Origin: Aphelidium insulamus
Lineage: Eukaryota; Aphelidiomycota; Aphelidea; Aphelidiaceae
DNA: 64,000 nt
Reading direction: 5' to 3'
Assembly: GCA_036784855.1 (NCBI GenBank)
Contig: JAZDSV010000018.1
Coordinates: forward strand, 124,001 to 188,000
The translations under genes and the position numbers were made by a program. Position 1 is the first letter of the stretch. Each line of letters begins with the position of its first letter. Below are positions 25,454-35,650 of this stretch, in pieces. The notes beneath the pieces were generated by a model. That model made no database searches, was not told the origin of the DNA, and saw only the letters and a program-made list of their open reading frames with translations.

Positions 25454-26937
25454 ATGGCATCGACCAACACGGATCCGCCATGCCGCTACCGCACAAAGGA
25501 AATCTGCTTCAATGGCTCCACACCGCGGCGCATAGTGTGTCAGAGCGTAAATGGGCCGTGTCCCCTCATTGCCATCTGTGCGTATCCGTGTCGTGTGCCT
25601 ACTCTGCATACTCGTCGAGTAACGCGCCCCCTCTTGCAGGCAATGCCCTGGTTCTCCGTGGTGATTTGACCATTCCATCTGCTGGTGGCGGCGGCGGCGG
25701 CGAGGTCTCGGCCGACACGCTGACTGCACTGCTGGCGGACCTGTGGCTTGACTACACGGCTGCTAATACCGATGCCTCCAACCACGGCGACACCGGCTGG
25801 GTGCTGGAGTGGCTGCCGCGACTGCGTGAAGGCCTGGCCATCGAAGACTTGAACCTGCTGGACCCGTTCTCATTTGCCGCCGAGTCACAGCCCACAAACA
25901 ACACTGATATTGCACGGAAGGCAGATGAAAAGTGCGTGACGGCAACACCATCGGCGCAGGCACTGATGGCCGCATTCCGCCTGACACTTTGCCACGGATG
26001 GCTGCTGGATCCGCAACAGGAGGCGCAGTATGCCCGGATATGCGCGTCTACCGGTGGCCGGCCCACCGTGCAGCGTCTGCAAGACTGTGCCGTGTTGGCG
26101 CGTGAAGCCGAGTCTCGCCTGCTGGCATTACTGGAAACACCAACTACTGTGCTTAATGGACAAGAATCGGTACTGACAAGTATTCACAAGACTGCATTAC
26201 CTTCCGATGAACGTGCCCCTGCACACGACACTGATGGCGATGATACTAATGCCCCGGAAGCAAAGGAACACTCCGAGACAAAGGCCAACACCATTTCAGA
26301 ATCGCAACAGCGCGAGGACCGCGAGCGAGTGCTTGACGGCCAGGCGTGCGAAGAGTTTCTGGCGGCGTCGGCCTCGCAAATCACTTACCACGGACTGCGC
26401 GTGCTGGGCGAACGCCTCGACACCCGCTCCATCTCGGTGCTGTTCCGCAACAATCACTTTTGCACGCTGTACAAGCACGGGCTGGGTGCGGATCATGGCG
26501 GTGGCTATGTGCTGCTCACGCTGGTCACGGACGAGGGGTATGCGGATACGGCCGGGTGTGTGTGGGAGACGCTGGCCAGCACGGACGGTGACTCGCAGTA
26601 CTTTGACTCGCAGTTCCACGCCTACTATCCATCGCTGGATGCTGGTGATGCCGGCGTGGACAAAGTTTGTCGTAACGATCGTGATCTGCAACCGCAACAA
26701 CAACAGCAGCAGCAAAGCGATTCCGACTACCAGCTGGCGTTGATGATGCAGGCACAGGAGGAGAATCGTGTGCGAGAATCCAATGAGTCAGTGCCACGAC
26801 AATCTCAGAGTGTGACACCATCAACTGTTTCAGTGGATGCATCGTCATCCAGACCAGCAACACCGCGGAGTGCACGGCAAGCACGCACGGCAGATCGTCG
26901 AAGAAGGAGTAGTGACCTGCCATGCGCTATATCATAG
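25454..26937 (+). CDS. MINDY-1/2 (FAM63) family deubiquitinase
   Basis: Exons join(25454..25577, 25640..26937), giving 473 aa. The catalytic cysteine lies in VNGPCPLIAIC (about residue 36). The catalytic histidine region is SISVLFRNNHFCTLYKHG, followed by TLVTDEGY and DGDSQYFDSQF, all diagnostic of MINDY enzymes that trim K48-linked polyubiquitin. An acidic/Ala-rich insertion separates the halves. After a Gln run, SDYQLALMMQAQEE looks like the ubiquitin-binding motif (MIU/UIM type) found at the C-terminus of this family. The low-complexity basic tail is probably disordered. Confidence 0.93.
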
Positions 26938-26968
26938 ATGTTTATTACTACTGTGGCCGCCCTTGCAA

Positions 26969-28030
26969 TCAGCTCCTTTCAGCTTGGGGCCAATATGCTT
27001 CCAGCAGCGACTTCATTTCGTCGCTCTTTGCCACGCCGAAAACAGTATGTGCAACTAAATTTATCCATAAACTCAGCTTAATGTTCGCCTTGTTCTCCAG
27101 AAGCAGCGCGGCTACTTCAACGTGATCGCCCATGACAGCTAGATGAAGCGGTGTGTTATCTTCATTGTCCGTCGCGTCGACAACGGCCCCAGCGATTAGC
27201 AACAGCCTGGCAGCTTCCACCTTGCCGTATTGTGCCGCCCGGTGCAGAGCAGTTCTTTTATATCCCCCGTGGGTCTCCAAATTACTCATAACGCCGAGTA
27301 ATACTTGCACCACCTCGGCACTCCCGTGCATACAAGCGAAATGCAGTGCCGTGTTGTATAGCTGGTTATCTCGAAAATATGGATTAGCGTCTTTGAGAAG
27401 AAGGATTTCTGCAGCTGCAGCTTGATTGTGGACCGCGGCCACATGTAGCGGGGTCATATTCTTGTCGTCACGCATCTCGACGTCCGCACCAGCGTCAACC
27501 AGCCGCACAATGTCCTTGGTCAAACCACGCGCGGCAGCGTAATGGATGGATGTGACTGTCGCTACCGGCTGCAGTCTGAGCAGTTTCCACGGGCCAACGT
27601 ACAAACGGTGATACTCTTTAACAGAGGGCGGGCAACCAGTTGTGTAGAAGTCGATAGCACGTGCGAGTGCAGCCGCCGTCACAAAGTCCACCAGGTACAC
27701 ACCGTCGGTACGGTCGGAACTACGGGCAATCATCTGGGCAAGCGTCGAGTCGGGATGCGCATTGATTATGCCGCGGCCCACTTCAAACACCTGATCCTCG
27801 CACAGAAATGCCGCCAGGTTGGAGTTGTCGCGGCGTTCTTTCACGGGATCAGCCAATGCCGTCGAGTAGCGGACTAACGGTGACTCGGCGTCACTGTCAC
27901 CATCACCGTTAGCTGGCATCACATAACCATCTTGCATCAAGCTTTGACTAGTTTCGGTGTACATGGCCACCAGTACGTGTGCCAGCATGGCAAGCAGCAG
28001 CACCAGACGTGGCAGGTTCAGGTACGACAT
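26969..28030 (-). CDS. signal-anchored T1/BTB-like plus ankyrin-repeat protein
   Basis: Single-exon frame of 353 aa. A hydrophobic N-terminus (PRLVLLLAMLAHVLVAMY) acts as signal peptide or anchor. Residues about 70-150 (EVGRGIINAHPDSTLAQMI...VYLVDF...AIDFYTTG) resemble a T1/BTB tetramerisation fold. About five ankyrin repeats follow (MTPLHVAAVHNQAAAAEILL, NTALHFACMHGSAEVVQVLL, RTALHRAAQYGKVEAARLLL, NTPLHLAVMGDHVEVAALLL). Ankyrin proteins are usually cytosolic, so a secretory-type leader is odd. A cytosol-facing membrane protein is the simplest reading. Function unknown. Confidence 0.8.
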   Translation of the reverse strand: MSYLNLPRLVLLLAMLAHVLVAMYTETSQSLMQDGYVMPANGDGDSDAESPLVRYSTALADPVKERRDNSNLAAFLCEDQVFEVGRGIINAHPDSTLAQMIARSSDRTDGVYLVDFVTAAALARAIDFYTTGCPPSVKEYHRLYVGPWKLLRLQPVATVTSIHYAAARGLTKDIVRLVDAGADVEMRDDKNMTPLHVAAVHNQAAAAEILLLKDANPYFRDNQLYNTALHFACMHGSAEVVQVLLGVMSNLETHGGYKRTALHRAAQYGKVEAARLLLIAGAVVDATDNEDNTPLHLAVMGDHVEVAALLLENKANIKLSLWINLVAHTVFGVAKSDEMKSLLEAYWPQAERS

Positions 28031-28189
28031 GTTGGCAAGGCGTGGTGTGTGTACTCTGGTGGGAACCGGCGGTATTTATGCTTGCTAGGGTTGCCGCAGC
28101 CGCCACCGCAGCCACCGCGTCCGTCTAAGCCACCGCCACATCATGGCCATTGTTGGCATAACAAGTACACACAGACTCCGCATAGCCGT

Positions 28190-28195
<6 letters not shown>

Positions 28196-28222
<27 letters not shown>
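28196..28222. repeat. (TA)n microsatellite at the 3' end of OGG1
   Basis: About 27 bp of alternating TA immediately after the OGG1 stop codon. Similar TA runs occur at about 22463-22488, 31121-31147 and 53145-53180. Confidence 0.9.
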
Positions 28223-28226
<4 letters not shown>

Positions 28227-29489
28227 AAAGACTTTGGTGGCGGCACATTCTCCGCCAATGCCCGCCCGTCATCCAACCAGCGAATGTCGGCGGCAAACAG
28301 CACCTATACATAATGTACCCCATTAGCCATGGATATAAATACATCCAACAGATAACTACCGAATGGGCCCAGCCGGCATAGTCGCCAAACAGCTGCTCAA
28401 AGTGCTGCTGGATGCGCAAATAGAGTGCCGGTGTCATGGACTGTGTGGCGGCAGAGGAGCCGCGTCCCCTCTTCACCGCCAGCCGCACCTTGTAGTCCCG
28501 CTCGGCGATGGCGCGCACATGCGTGTCCACGGGTATCACATGCGTCTTGTCCAGACTCATCAGACACACACAGTCCGCGACCTTAGGGCCCACGCCCGTC
28601 AGTTGCGTGAGGAATTGCCGCGCCTCGGCGTACGCGCTCTTCACACGCAGGTCCATCAACAGCGCTGGCACGGTGGTCTGGGCATCCAGTGCGGCTTTGC
28701 ACAACTGCCGCGCCGTGGCCTCAATGTACTTTGCCCTGTAGCCGAAGCCCAGTTGGCGCAGTCGGGCCTCTGCCGAGAGTTTTAAAGTATCATACCAAAG
28801 TCACGCAGTACATACTACCAACCACGACCGATTAAGCACTCCACCGCGGGGAATGTGTGCCACTGCATGCCGGCATACTCGACGGGAAGCAGGTCACCGT
28901 ACTCGGTGCACAGCGATGCCACCATCTTGGTGATGCGTGGAATGTTGTTGTTGCTGGAGCAGATGAAGCTGAACAGATTCTCCACGGGGTCGATGCGCAG
29001 CATTCGCAGTCCTGGTAGATGGTTACTTATACAAGACAAAACTCACATGGAAAGGCTTGCCGGAGATGCGCTCGGCCTTGAGGCGAAAGTTGGGATCTCT
29101 GGCGGCCCAGTGCGTGTACAATTGCGCCAGGCTGACGTCCAGTTGAAAGTAGTTGCGCAGCAGTTGAGCGGCCCTGTCATCCAAAGAATCTGCGGCTACC
29201 ACGTCTCCATCTGGTGGTGCTGGCAGTGATGGAGGCGCATGGTGAACGCAGTAGAGCACGTCCGAGTCTGTACATATGTAGGTAGGCATTATCGGCCGTA
29301 TCACACCACATTGGTTGTGCACCTGCCCGTCTGCCGCAGCGAGATCAAGTGCCCATCCAGCACACTAGTCCACTGGTTGTCGCCAGTGCCACGCCAGCGG
29401 AACGACTGACCGCAGTTGAGGGTGGTGTCCACGCGAAGTTCCCGCGCGGCGACATTCAGCGATCGCCATTTTAGCATTTCTCCTGTCAC
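28223..29489 (-). CDS. OGG1: 8-oxoguanine DNA glycosylase/AP lyase
   Basis: Exons complement(join(28223..28303, 28360..28769, 28823..29011, 29061..29267, 29327..29489)), giving 349 aa; human OGG1 is 345. Landmarks: LNCGQSFRWRG, YFQLDVSLAQLY, ENLFSFICSSNNNI, and the helix-hairpin-helix GVGPKVADCVCLMSLDKTHV with the catalytic Lys and VPVDTHV Asp. C-terminal AGWAHSVLFAADIRW. It removes 8-oxoG opposite C. Intron 1 (29268-29326) and intron 2 (29012-29060) begin GCAGGT and GCAAGC. With the second, ERISGLRMLRIDP aligns gap-free with the human enzyme, while a nearby GTGAGT breaks frame. The start may be 29489 or 29477. Confidence 0.95.
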
Positions 29490-30017
29490 TGTGTATATTG
29501 GCCAGCATTAGACTTGCGTTGGCCATTCAACCATTAGAGACGTCAATAAAGAGAAGTTGTTACCAATGCAACCATTGCAAATGATCTTCTTGATATGGCT
29601 ATACCGATTCTGTATACTTTAAATAATCTACCTCAACAGCTTGAAGTAAGTAGAGCTCTTTTTACGGCATTTTTTGTTGACGCATCCTTCCACGCATGTG
29701 TAAATAAATATTTGATAATAAATATATATAAATAATAATATATATGATAAATATATTTATAAATATAAAAATAAATTTAAGCCTGGAATAATCAGTGGAT
29801 AGCAGCTGCTGTGATGATATATATTTGTAATAATTATCCGTGTAGATAAGCCTCCACTGTAGTAGCGATTTACATATTACCCACTACATACAAGAGAAGA
29901 GAGCGGCGATCTCTAACGCGCACAATGCCAAACATAATTGGCATTGTGACAGTTTCTATTACATGCATCAACACACTCGCCTAATATCTACACCGCACCA
30001 CAACAGAATAACATCAG
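29490..30017. other. divergent, very AT-rich intergenic region
   Basis: Between OGG1 (minus) and the carrier (plus). Bases 29690-29860 are almost pure AT. A perfect hairpin-like inverted repeat lies at 29921-29948 (separate entry). No gene seen. Confidence 0.5.
29921..29948. promoter_or_regulatory. 11-bp perfect inverted repeat upstream of the SLC25 carrier
   Basis: CACAATGCCAA (29921-29931), a 6-base loop, then TTGGCATTGTG (29938-29948): exact dyad symmetry 70 bp before the carrier ATG. It could be a dimeric transcription-factor site (TGCCAA-N6-TTGGCA). There is no T-run after it, so it is not a terminator. Confidence 0.55.
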
Positions 30018-31088
30018 ATGATGAATGACGCGCTATTGCTGGCTGGTGGAGCGCTTGCAGGCCTGGCTTCAGACGCGCTGGTCCACCCGATAGACACGGT
30101 GCGGGCGCGTATGCAGACACAGCACATGCACCATGCTGTCACTAGTAGTATTGCTACCACTACGGCTACTGGTACTGTCACTCCGGCCACTGCTGCTACC
30201 ACGCGGACCACTGCCACCAGTGCCACCGCTGTCCTGCGCCATATCCTTACGGCCGATGGCTGGGCGGCGGGTGTGCGCGCACTGTACCGCGGGTTCGGCG
30301 CCGTGGCCGTTGGCACCATTCCCGGACACGCGCTCTACTTTTACGCGTATGAACGGAGCAAGGTGCTGCTACGTGACAGGGTGCCGGCACTGCCAGCGTC
30401 AGCGGCGCATCTCACCGCCGGTCTGGTGGCGGACGTGTTTGGGTCGCTGGCTTGGACACCCATGGACGTGGTGAAGCAGCGGTTGCAGATATCCGCTTCA
30501 ACAACAGCCACCAACACATTATCATCGACAGCATCGCCACCAGTAGTATCGTCTATGCACGTGGCGCGCACCATATGGCACAAGGAGGGTGTGCAGGGGT
30601 TTTACCGCGGCTTCGGTGCCGGTCTGGCCACCTATGGTCCGTATGTGGCCATCTATTTCGCGCTGTATGAAGAGTGGCGCGGCCGGTTCTGCGTGCACAG
30701 TAGTAATCATATTGACGATGACCATCAGCATCTATCTCACAGGGAGAGCCGCCACAATGATGCTAGTACTAGCAACACTACACTGGCCACCGCACAGCTA
30801 CCCGCCAGTCTTGTGGGGTCGGCACTGGCCGCGTGCTGCAGCGCCGTTGTGACTTGTCCACTGGACGTGATCAAGACGCGGATGCAAGTCACACCGCACC
30901 ACCGCGGGTCAGCCGTCTCAAATGCAGAGTACGGCACGTGGCGGCGGACTGTGGCGGCAATCAGGCGTGTGAATGGCTGGCGCGGCTTCTTTGCCGGCGT
31001 GCGGCCGCGTGCGCTGTGGATGTCTGCTGGCACCGCGATAACAATGACATTCTACGAGTTGTTCAAGCACGTGCTCATCATTATCTAA
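30018..31088 (+). CDS. mitochondrial carrier (SLC25 family), substrate unknown
   Basis: Single-exon frame of 356 aa with three carrier repeats. Each has the signature after the first helix: HPIDTVRARMQ, TPMDVVKQRLQ and CPLDVIKTRMQ. Each repeat also keeps the (Y/F)RG(F) type motif (LYRGFGAVAVGTIPG, FYRGFGAGLATYG, FFAGVRPRALW). Thr/Ala-rich insertions occur in the matrix loops of repeats 1 and 2 and a His/Asp-rich insertion before repeat 3, making it longer than the usual 300 aa. It transports a metabolite across the mitochondrial inner membrane; the contact residues were not enough for me to name the substrate. Confidence 0.92.
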   Translation: MMNDALLLAGGALAGLASDALVHPIDTVRARMQTQHMHHAVTSSIATTTATGTVTPATAATTRTTATSATAVLRHILTADGWAAGVRALYRGFGAVAVGTIPGHALYFYAYERSKVLLRDRVPALPASAAHLTAGLVADVFGSLAWTPMDVVKQRLQISASTTATNTLSSTASPPVVSSMHVARTIWHKEGVQGFYRGFGAGLATYGPYVAIYFALYEEWRGRFCVHSSNHIDDDHQHLSHRESRHNDASTSNTTLATAQLPASLVGSALAACCSAVVTCPLDVIKTRMQVTPHHRGSAVSNAEYGTWRRTVAAIRRVNGWRGFFAGVRPRALWMSAGTAITMTFYELFKHVLIII

Positions 31089-31282
31089 TAGAGTGCCCTT
31101 TCTTGTATTACCCACTAGTATTTTATATATATATATATATATATATCATTTACGTATATTATTATTCATTTTTTAAATACATGTGACAGCTGATGCTTAT
31201 TGGCTGCATTGTGCATGTGACAGGTGTGGGCGGAAATTCAATCCAAAAATCTGGCGCTTGGCGGAGATTGAATTTGCGCAGC

Positions 31283-31290
31283 TATAAAAT
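31283..31290 (+). promoter_or_regulatory. TATA box
   Basis: TATAAAAT 47 bp upstream of the ATG at 31330, in a stretch that also holds a (TA)n run at about 31121-31147. Confidence 0.55.
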
Positions 31291-31329
31291 CGGTGGAATT
31301 GGCGCGGGTTGTGCCAAAAAGTATCTGCA

Positions 31330-31764
31330 ATGACGCGCTTCGCTATCCTTGTCGCGCTACTCTTTGGTAGTCTGGTGTTCGTGGTCGATGCAGATCCAGC
31401 CAGCACTCTATCGGTTGGTGCCATCGAAGACAAAGTCGCGGAATCGGCCAATTATTTTTCTGTGAAAACGTGTGATTTGTCGCGAGAAACAGTTCTGGGT
31501 CGCAAAGGCTACGCAGTTATCTCCATGAATAGGCTCGGTAACAATGAGTTGTACATGTCCAGCGAGGAGATCGTATCGATAGATGCCGCGTTTGCTGCGA
31601 TTAACGACATGCTGCAGTGCGCTTATCTGTGCGCGGTGTACGAAAGTCTTGGGGAAGATGGATGTCAACAACAATCTGATAGCTCCAATGCTCTCAGCGG
31701 CAGAAATTCTCAATTATTGCTGTGCCGCAATGCAATCAAGCGGTATTGCGACTATTGGAGTTAA
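31330..31764 (+). CDS. small secreted cysteine-containing protein
   Basis: 144 aa. Signal peptide MTRFAILVALLFGSLVFVVDA, then a mature part with six Cys spread as C, C..C, C, C and C near the end (KRYCDYWS). Predominantly helical. No GPI signal. The TATA box at 31283 supports this start. I do not recognise a family; it has the general form of a small secreted effector- or wall-type protein. Confidence 0.7.
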   Translation: MTRFAILVALLFGSLVFVVDADPASTLSVGAIEDKVAESANYFSVKTCDLSRETVLGRKGYAVISMNRLGNNELYMSSEEIVSIDAAFAAINDMLQCAYLCAVYESLGEDGCQQQSDSSNALSGRNSQLLLCRNAIKRYCDYWS

Positions 31765-31924
31765 CCGTAAATAAAAAAATTTCATCGTGGCTACATTTGC
31801 ATTATGGACGTCTTCCCAAGCAAAAACTGAACTTGTTATATTAACGGAGACAGCAGCCGCTCAGTTAAGCATCTTTCATTGTTGACGCATATTTACATTT
31901 TACGAGTACTTCCGAGTATCACAC

Positions 31925-33329
31925 ATGGCAATCGCCCCAGCAATCAGCGCCGCGGACGCCGTCGGTCCTGATGGCCGCCTGAAGAAGAAGCCTATTCAGT
32001 TCACCAACCTGGCTGTGGGTGCCGCTTTGAAGTACGTGCACTGGCCACTTGATGTCATATGAGAACTCATCTGCGCTGCGCCGCCGCCGTAGCATGTTTG
32101 AGATCAGTACACTGGGACAGGTGCGTACCTGCGTACATATATGCTTACACTTGATCGTGCCTGACAGCTGCTGACATTGTGCCATGCAGCCCTTTGAGGT
32201 CTTGAAAACACAGCAAGTGGTGTAGTGATGCATTGCATTACACGGTGGCTGACTTGGCACCAATAGCATGGCCGCCAACCGTAAATCCACATTGCTTGAA
32301 GCCGTGCGCACCACCTACACTCAGCGAGGTGCCGTTTACGCTTGCAAGCATGAGTATCTTACATATGCAGGCGGTTTGGTTGGATTTTATCAAGGACTGA
32401 TTCCATGGCGGGTGCATGTACAGTTCCAGATCAGATGGTATTAACGCCGCTTAGGGCTTGGATTGAGGCAGCCACCAAAGGCAGCGTGCTGCTCTTTGTT
32501 GCATCGGAGCTGGAGTATCATTTGCGCGCTGACTTTAGCATGTCACCTGCCGTTGCTGGTATTGTGGCTGGAATGGGCGGTGGCATTGCTCAGGCATAGT
32601 AAGTGACGTTTTTACTTTTATATTGCATCAATGAAACTGGCAGCTCGACGATGGGGTTCTGCACATTCATGAAGACGGTGGAAATTACGCGACACAAGAC
32701 GGCCGGTCCTCCCGTGTCCAGTTGGACCCTTGCGCGGGATATCTACAAGCGTGAAGGGTTCCGTGGCATTAACAAGGGTGTTAATGCCGTGGCGCTGCGG
32801 CAGTGCACCAACTGGGGCAGCAGACTGGGTCTGTCGCGAGTGGCCGAGGACACTATTCGCAAGGTTACCGGGGTGAAATCGGAAGAGAAGCTGTCACCCG
32901 GCTACAAGATTTTGGCGTATGTTACGTTGTTTGTTACTTGTTTATTACTGAATGTGGCATAGTTCAACTCTTGGTGGCGGATTATCTTGCTGGAATCAGT
33001 ACGCACATATCTTTGTACGTTAATTTGGCCTGATGAATTTTAGGCCGATCGAGGTTATCCGAGTGGAGATGCAGAGCCAACTGAAGACTGCTGGACGCCC
33101 CGAGAAAATGTCCATATGGTCGTGCGCCAAGTGGATCTACCAGGCAAACGGAATTAAAGGTGTGCTAAAAAGAAAAGGGTCTAATCATCTTTAATATCAA
33201 GGTTTCTATCGCGGTGTGATTCCACGGGTTGGGCTGGGGGCGTGGCAGACTGTCTGCATGGTGTTTGGCGGGGACACTCTTAAGGCCAAGGTGGCGGAGT
33301 ATCAGAAAAAAAAGGCCTACGCCAAATAA
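31925..33329 (+). CDS. YHM2: Yhm2-type mitochondrial citrate/2-oxoglutarate carrier
   Basis: Ten exons, join(31925..32031, 32093..32120, 32190..32212, 32267..32328, 32371..32407, 32455..32598, 32644..32916, 32963..32998, 33044..33159, 33202..33329), give 317 aa against 314 in yeast Yhm2. The protein tracks Yhm2 almost throughout: [98 protein letters not shown]. It exchanges citrate for 2-oxoglutarate, feeding cytosolic NADPH. Introns 3 (32213-32266, GCAAGT) and 5 (32408-32454, GCGGGT) are GC-AG; each gives a gap-free alignment where GT alternatives insert residues or break frame. Confidence 0.95.
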
Positions 33330-33637
33330 GTTTGCGACTGGTTATTAAAGTCTGTCTCTCAATTTTCAGTTTAATTCCTTTTGAGAATCTCCCAGTCTGC
33401 ACTAGGGTCAGGGTCAGGGTTCCATGGCGACCAATCAGCGAGGCGACCGACCGACCGTGAACCCAAATCCCTTCCCACCTCACCTCGACAATCGCCACAA
33501 TCGCACGTCTTCTTAAGGCAGCGCTGCTTCTGCATTGGCCGATTGTCCCTCTACTGTGTGCCGAGGTATCGGACTGTTTGTCGACACTTGTCTGCAATGT
33601 TCGCTCACCGGTGTACATAGATTTGAATATAGCGTCC
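33330..33637. other. intergenic/5' leader
   Basis: 308 bp between YHM2 and the next gene. Contains a short AGGGTCAGGGTCAGGG direct repeat near 33404-33420 and a GACC repeat near 33446-33458. No gene seen. Confidence 0.4.
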
Positions 33638-35338
33638 ATGGCAAGTAGTGATAATGCGTCCAGCTCGCCCGTCGGCGAGGGTACTATGAGCGAGATGGTG
33701 AATTTTCCGCTGGACGGGGCCGACCTGCACCCCCAGCTAGAGATGCAAGATCATTTTGCGTTCGCGCCATACAGTGCCGCGTCGCCGCCGCCCACTCCGT
33801 ACGGCCGATCGCGGCAATATGCAATGAGCGGATCGCCGCTCGCGGCACACGCCATGGCCCAGAAATCATCTACCGACCATCTGCCAATTGCGGCCCGAGT
33901 TCAACCGAAAAGTACCGACAGTTCTCCACTTGGTAGCGCGCCAAGTTCTCCGAGCATGTACAGTGGCGCCGCTAGTCAGCAATCCGATGTCACTGGCAAA
34001 GAGGCCACCGAATCGCAATCGGGATACATCTTGATGCCCGACGGGTCATACGCGCGCAAGAAGGCACGCGTGCGGTTCCCGAAAATTCATCGCGATGTGC
34101 TGGTGCCGCAAGAGTACACGGACGCGTTGATGCAGCATGAACTGCAGCACGGTAGCGCGGACAATCTGGTGTTGCCCACGACCACGCCCATGCCCAAGAT
34201 GGTGTGTCGATTCACCGAGTTTGGTTGTGGGTACAGCACTCCGATGAAGCCGCACGAATCTGATGCCGAGTTTCGCAAGCGTGCCGCGTCCAATTGCTGG
34301 AACCACGAAGAGCGTATGTAAAGATACTTGTGTGATACCTTTGTGATAAATACACCCCGTTAACTGTCCGCAGGCCATTGTCCATTCAATCAGAACAAGT
34401 TTGAGCCGCCCGAAGTGCGACGCGTAAAGTATGACTACGCGCGCTACGAGGCGCAAAAGAAGCAGCGAGCCCGTGAACGGAAACTTGAACTACAAAAAGA
34501 GCTAGAGGAGCGCCAGGCCGATCATCTCGACAGCGATCCAGAAAACGCTAGCGGTGGCGGCGCTTCTTCTGGCAAACGCAAGGCCAAGGGCCGCGCGGCC
34601 AAAGGTAACGGTTTGATGACGCTCGCCCGGCTGGCGGAAGCCGAGTCGCAGCAATCTATCTCGGATGACTCTGCGCCCACCACGCCGACATTTCCCCCGC
34701 ATGCCGAGGCAGATCTGGCTAGGCAGCAGCAGCAGCAGCAGCAATATCTGCCCGATACCCCGCCCATAGAATCGAAACGACAGCGGCCCGGCAAAGCGCC
34801 GGTGGGTCGGAACTATGTTGTTGCGCAGGGCGACGTGCGGAAACTGGCTTCCAAACGCCTCTACCAAGCTGGTATGCAGCAGCGACTGTACATGGGGGCG
34901 CCGGCAGGTAGCAGTGCCGCCATTGCGGGCCGCCCCGAAGTTGGTGCCACTATGCAGCAAGTGGGAGTCGATCCGCATCAGCAGCGGGCGCTTGAAGCAT
35001 CAATGTCCGCCGCACTCAACGAAGGCATGCCCGACTTTTACCCGATGCAGATGCCATACGCGGCCATGTATCCCGCCAACAGCGACATGAATGCCATGCT
35101 GGTGGCAGAGAATCAGCGGCGTGCCAACTTCATCCAGCAGACCCAACGCTGGATCTCAGAGTTCAAGTCGCGCATGCACATGCTGCACCGCGTGCTGGTG
35201 CAAGCGCGTATTCCCAATGAGAAGCTGGGTCCGCAGGTGCCGATAAAGTTCAACATGCTCATCGATGATTTGCGGTGGATGGACACGTCTCTCCATCACC
35301 TGGGACAGTACTTGCAACAAATGGGTGGCATGAGGTAG
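33638..35338 (+). CDS. Cys/His-cluster protein with disordered flanks, unknown family
   Basis: Exons join(33638..34313, 34374..35338), giving 546 aa. Start is the first ATG (MASSDNASSS). About 180 Ser/Pro-rich residues lead to a Cys/His cluster with spacing C-x6-C ... C-x2-H-x3-C (MVCRFTEFGC, then NCWNHEERHCPF), which looks like a zinc-binding knuckle. A highly charged helix follows (YEAQKKQRARERKLELQKEL), then a Gln run, and a helical C-terminus (RRANFIQQTQRWISEFKSRM). This style fits a chromatin or transcription-complex subunit; similarity to C3HC3H-type putative DNA-binding knuckles of INO80/NSL subunits is only suggestive. Confidence 0.8.
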
Positions 35339-35489
35339 ATTTCGCGCGCGCATGTGGGCATGGCAAAATTACATAAATTCAAGTCATTGTACACGTGTGC
35401 TTCAATGTGACTACTAGATACAACTGCCATACCGAAGCCTAAAATTCATCTGTACCCATGTGTAGGGCAAAATAGGCAAAAACAAAAGC

Positions 35490-35561
35490 AGGACCAACTG
35501 AGATTTGAACTCAGGACCTACCGCTCTGCAGGCGGTTGCTCTACCGCTGAGCTATTAGTCC
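35490..35561 (-). tRNA. tRNA-Cys (GCA)
   Basis: 72 nt on the minus strand. Acceptor GGACTAA pairs with TTGGTCC (one G-U), discriminator base U as expected for tRNA-Cys. D-arm GCTC-AGCGGTA-GAGC. Anticodon stem ACCGC/GCGGT with loop CTGCAGA, anticodon GCA. T-arm CTGAG-TTCAAAT-CTCAG. No intron. A T-rich run (TTTTGTTTTT on the minus strand, about 35478-35487) just downstream fits a Pol III terminator. The B box is 140-150 bp from the TFC4 start codon. Confidence 0.97.
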
Positions 35562-35650
35562 GTTGCGTAGTCGACCATTTGCAATACTAAAAACTGTATA
35601 AGTTCACTGTCTCGAAAATCGAAAATCGTTTGATACATTTTCTTCCAGCC

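Noticed and set aside
29048-29060. GTGAGT donor for OGG1 intron 2
   Set aside because: It matches the consensus, but the only acceptor then shifts the frame; the GC donor at 29060 aligns the protein without gaps.
33404-33420. Interstitial telomere-like repeat (AGGGTC units)
   Set aside because: Only two to three imperfect units, not a telomeric array.
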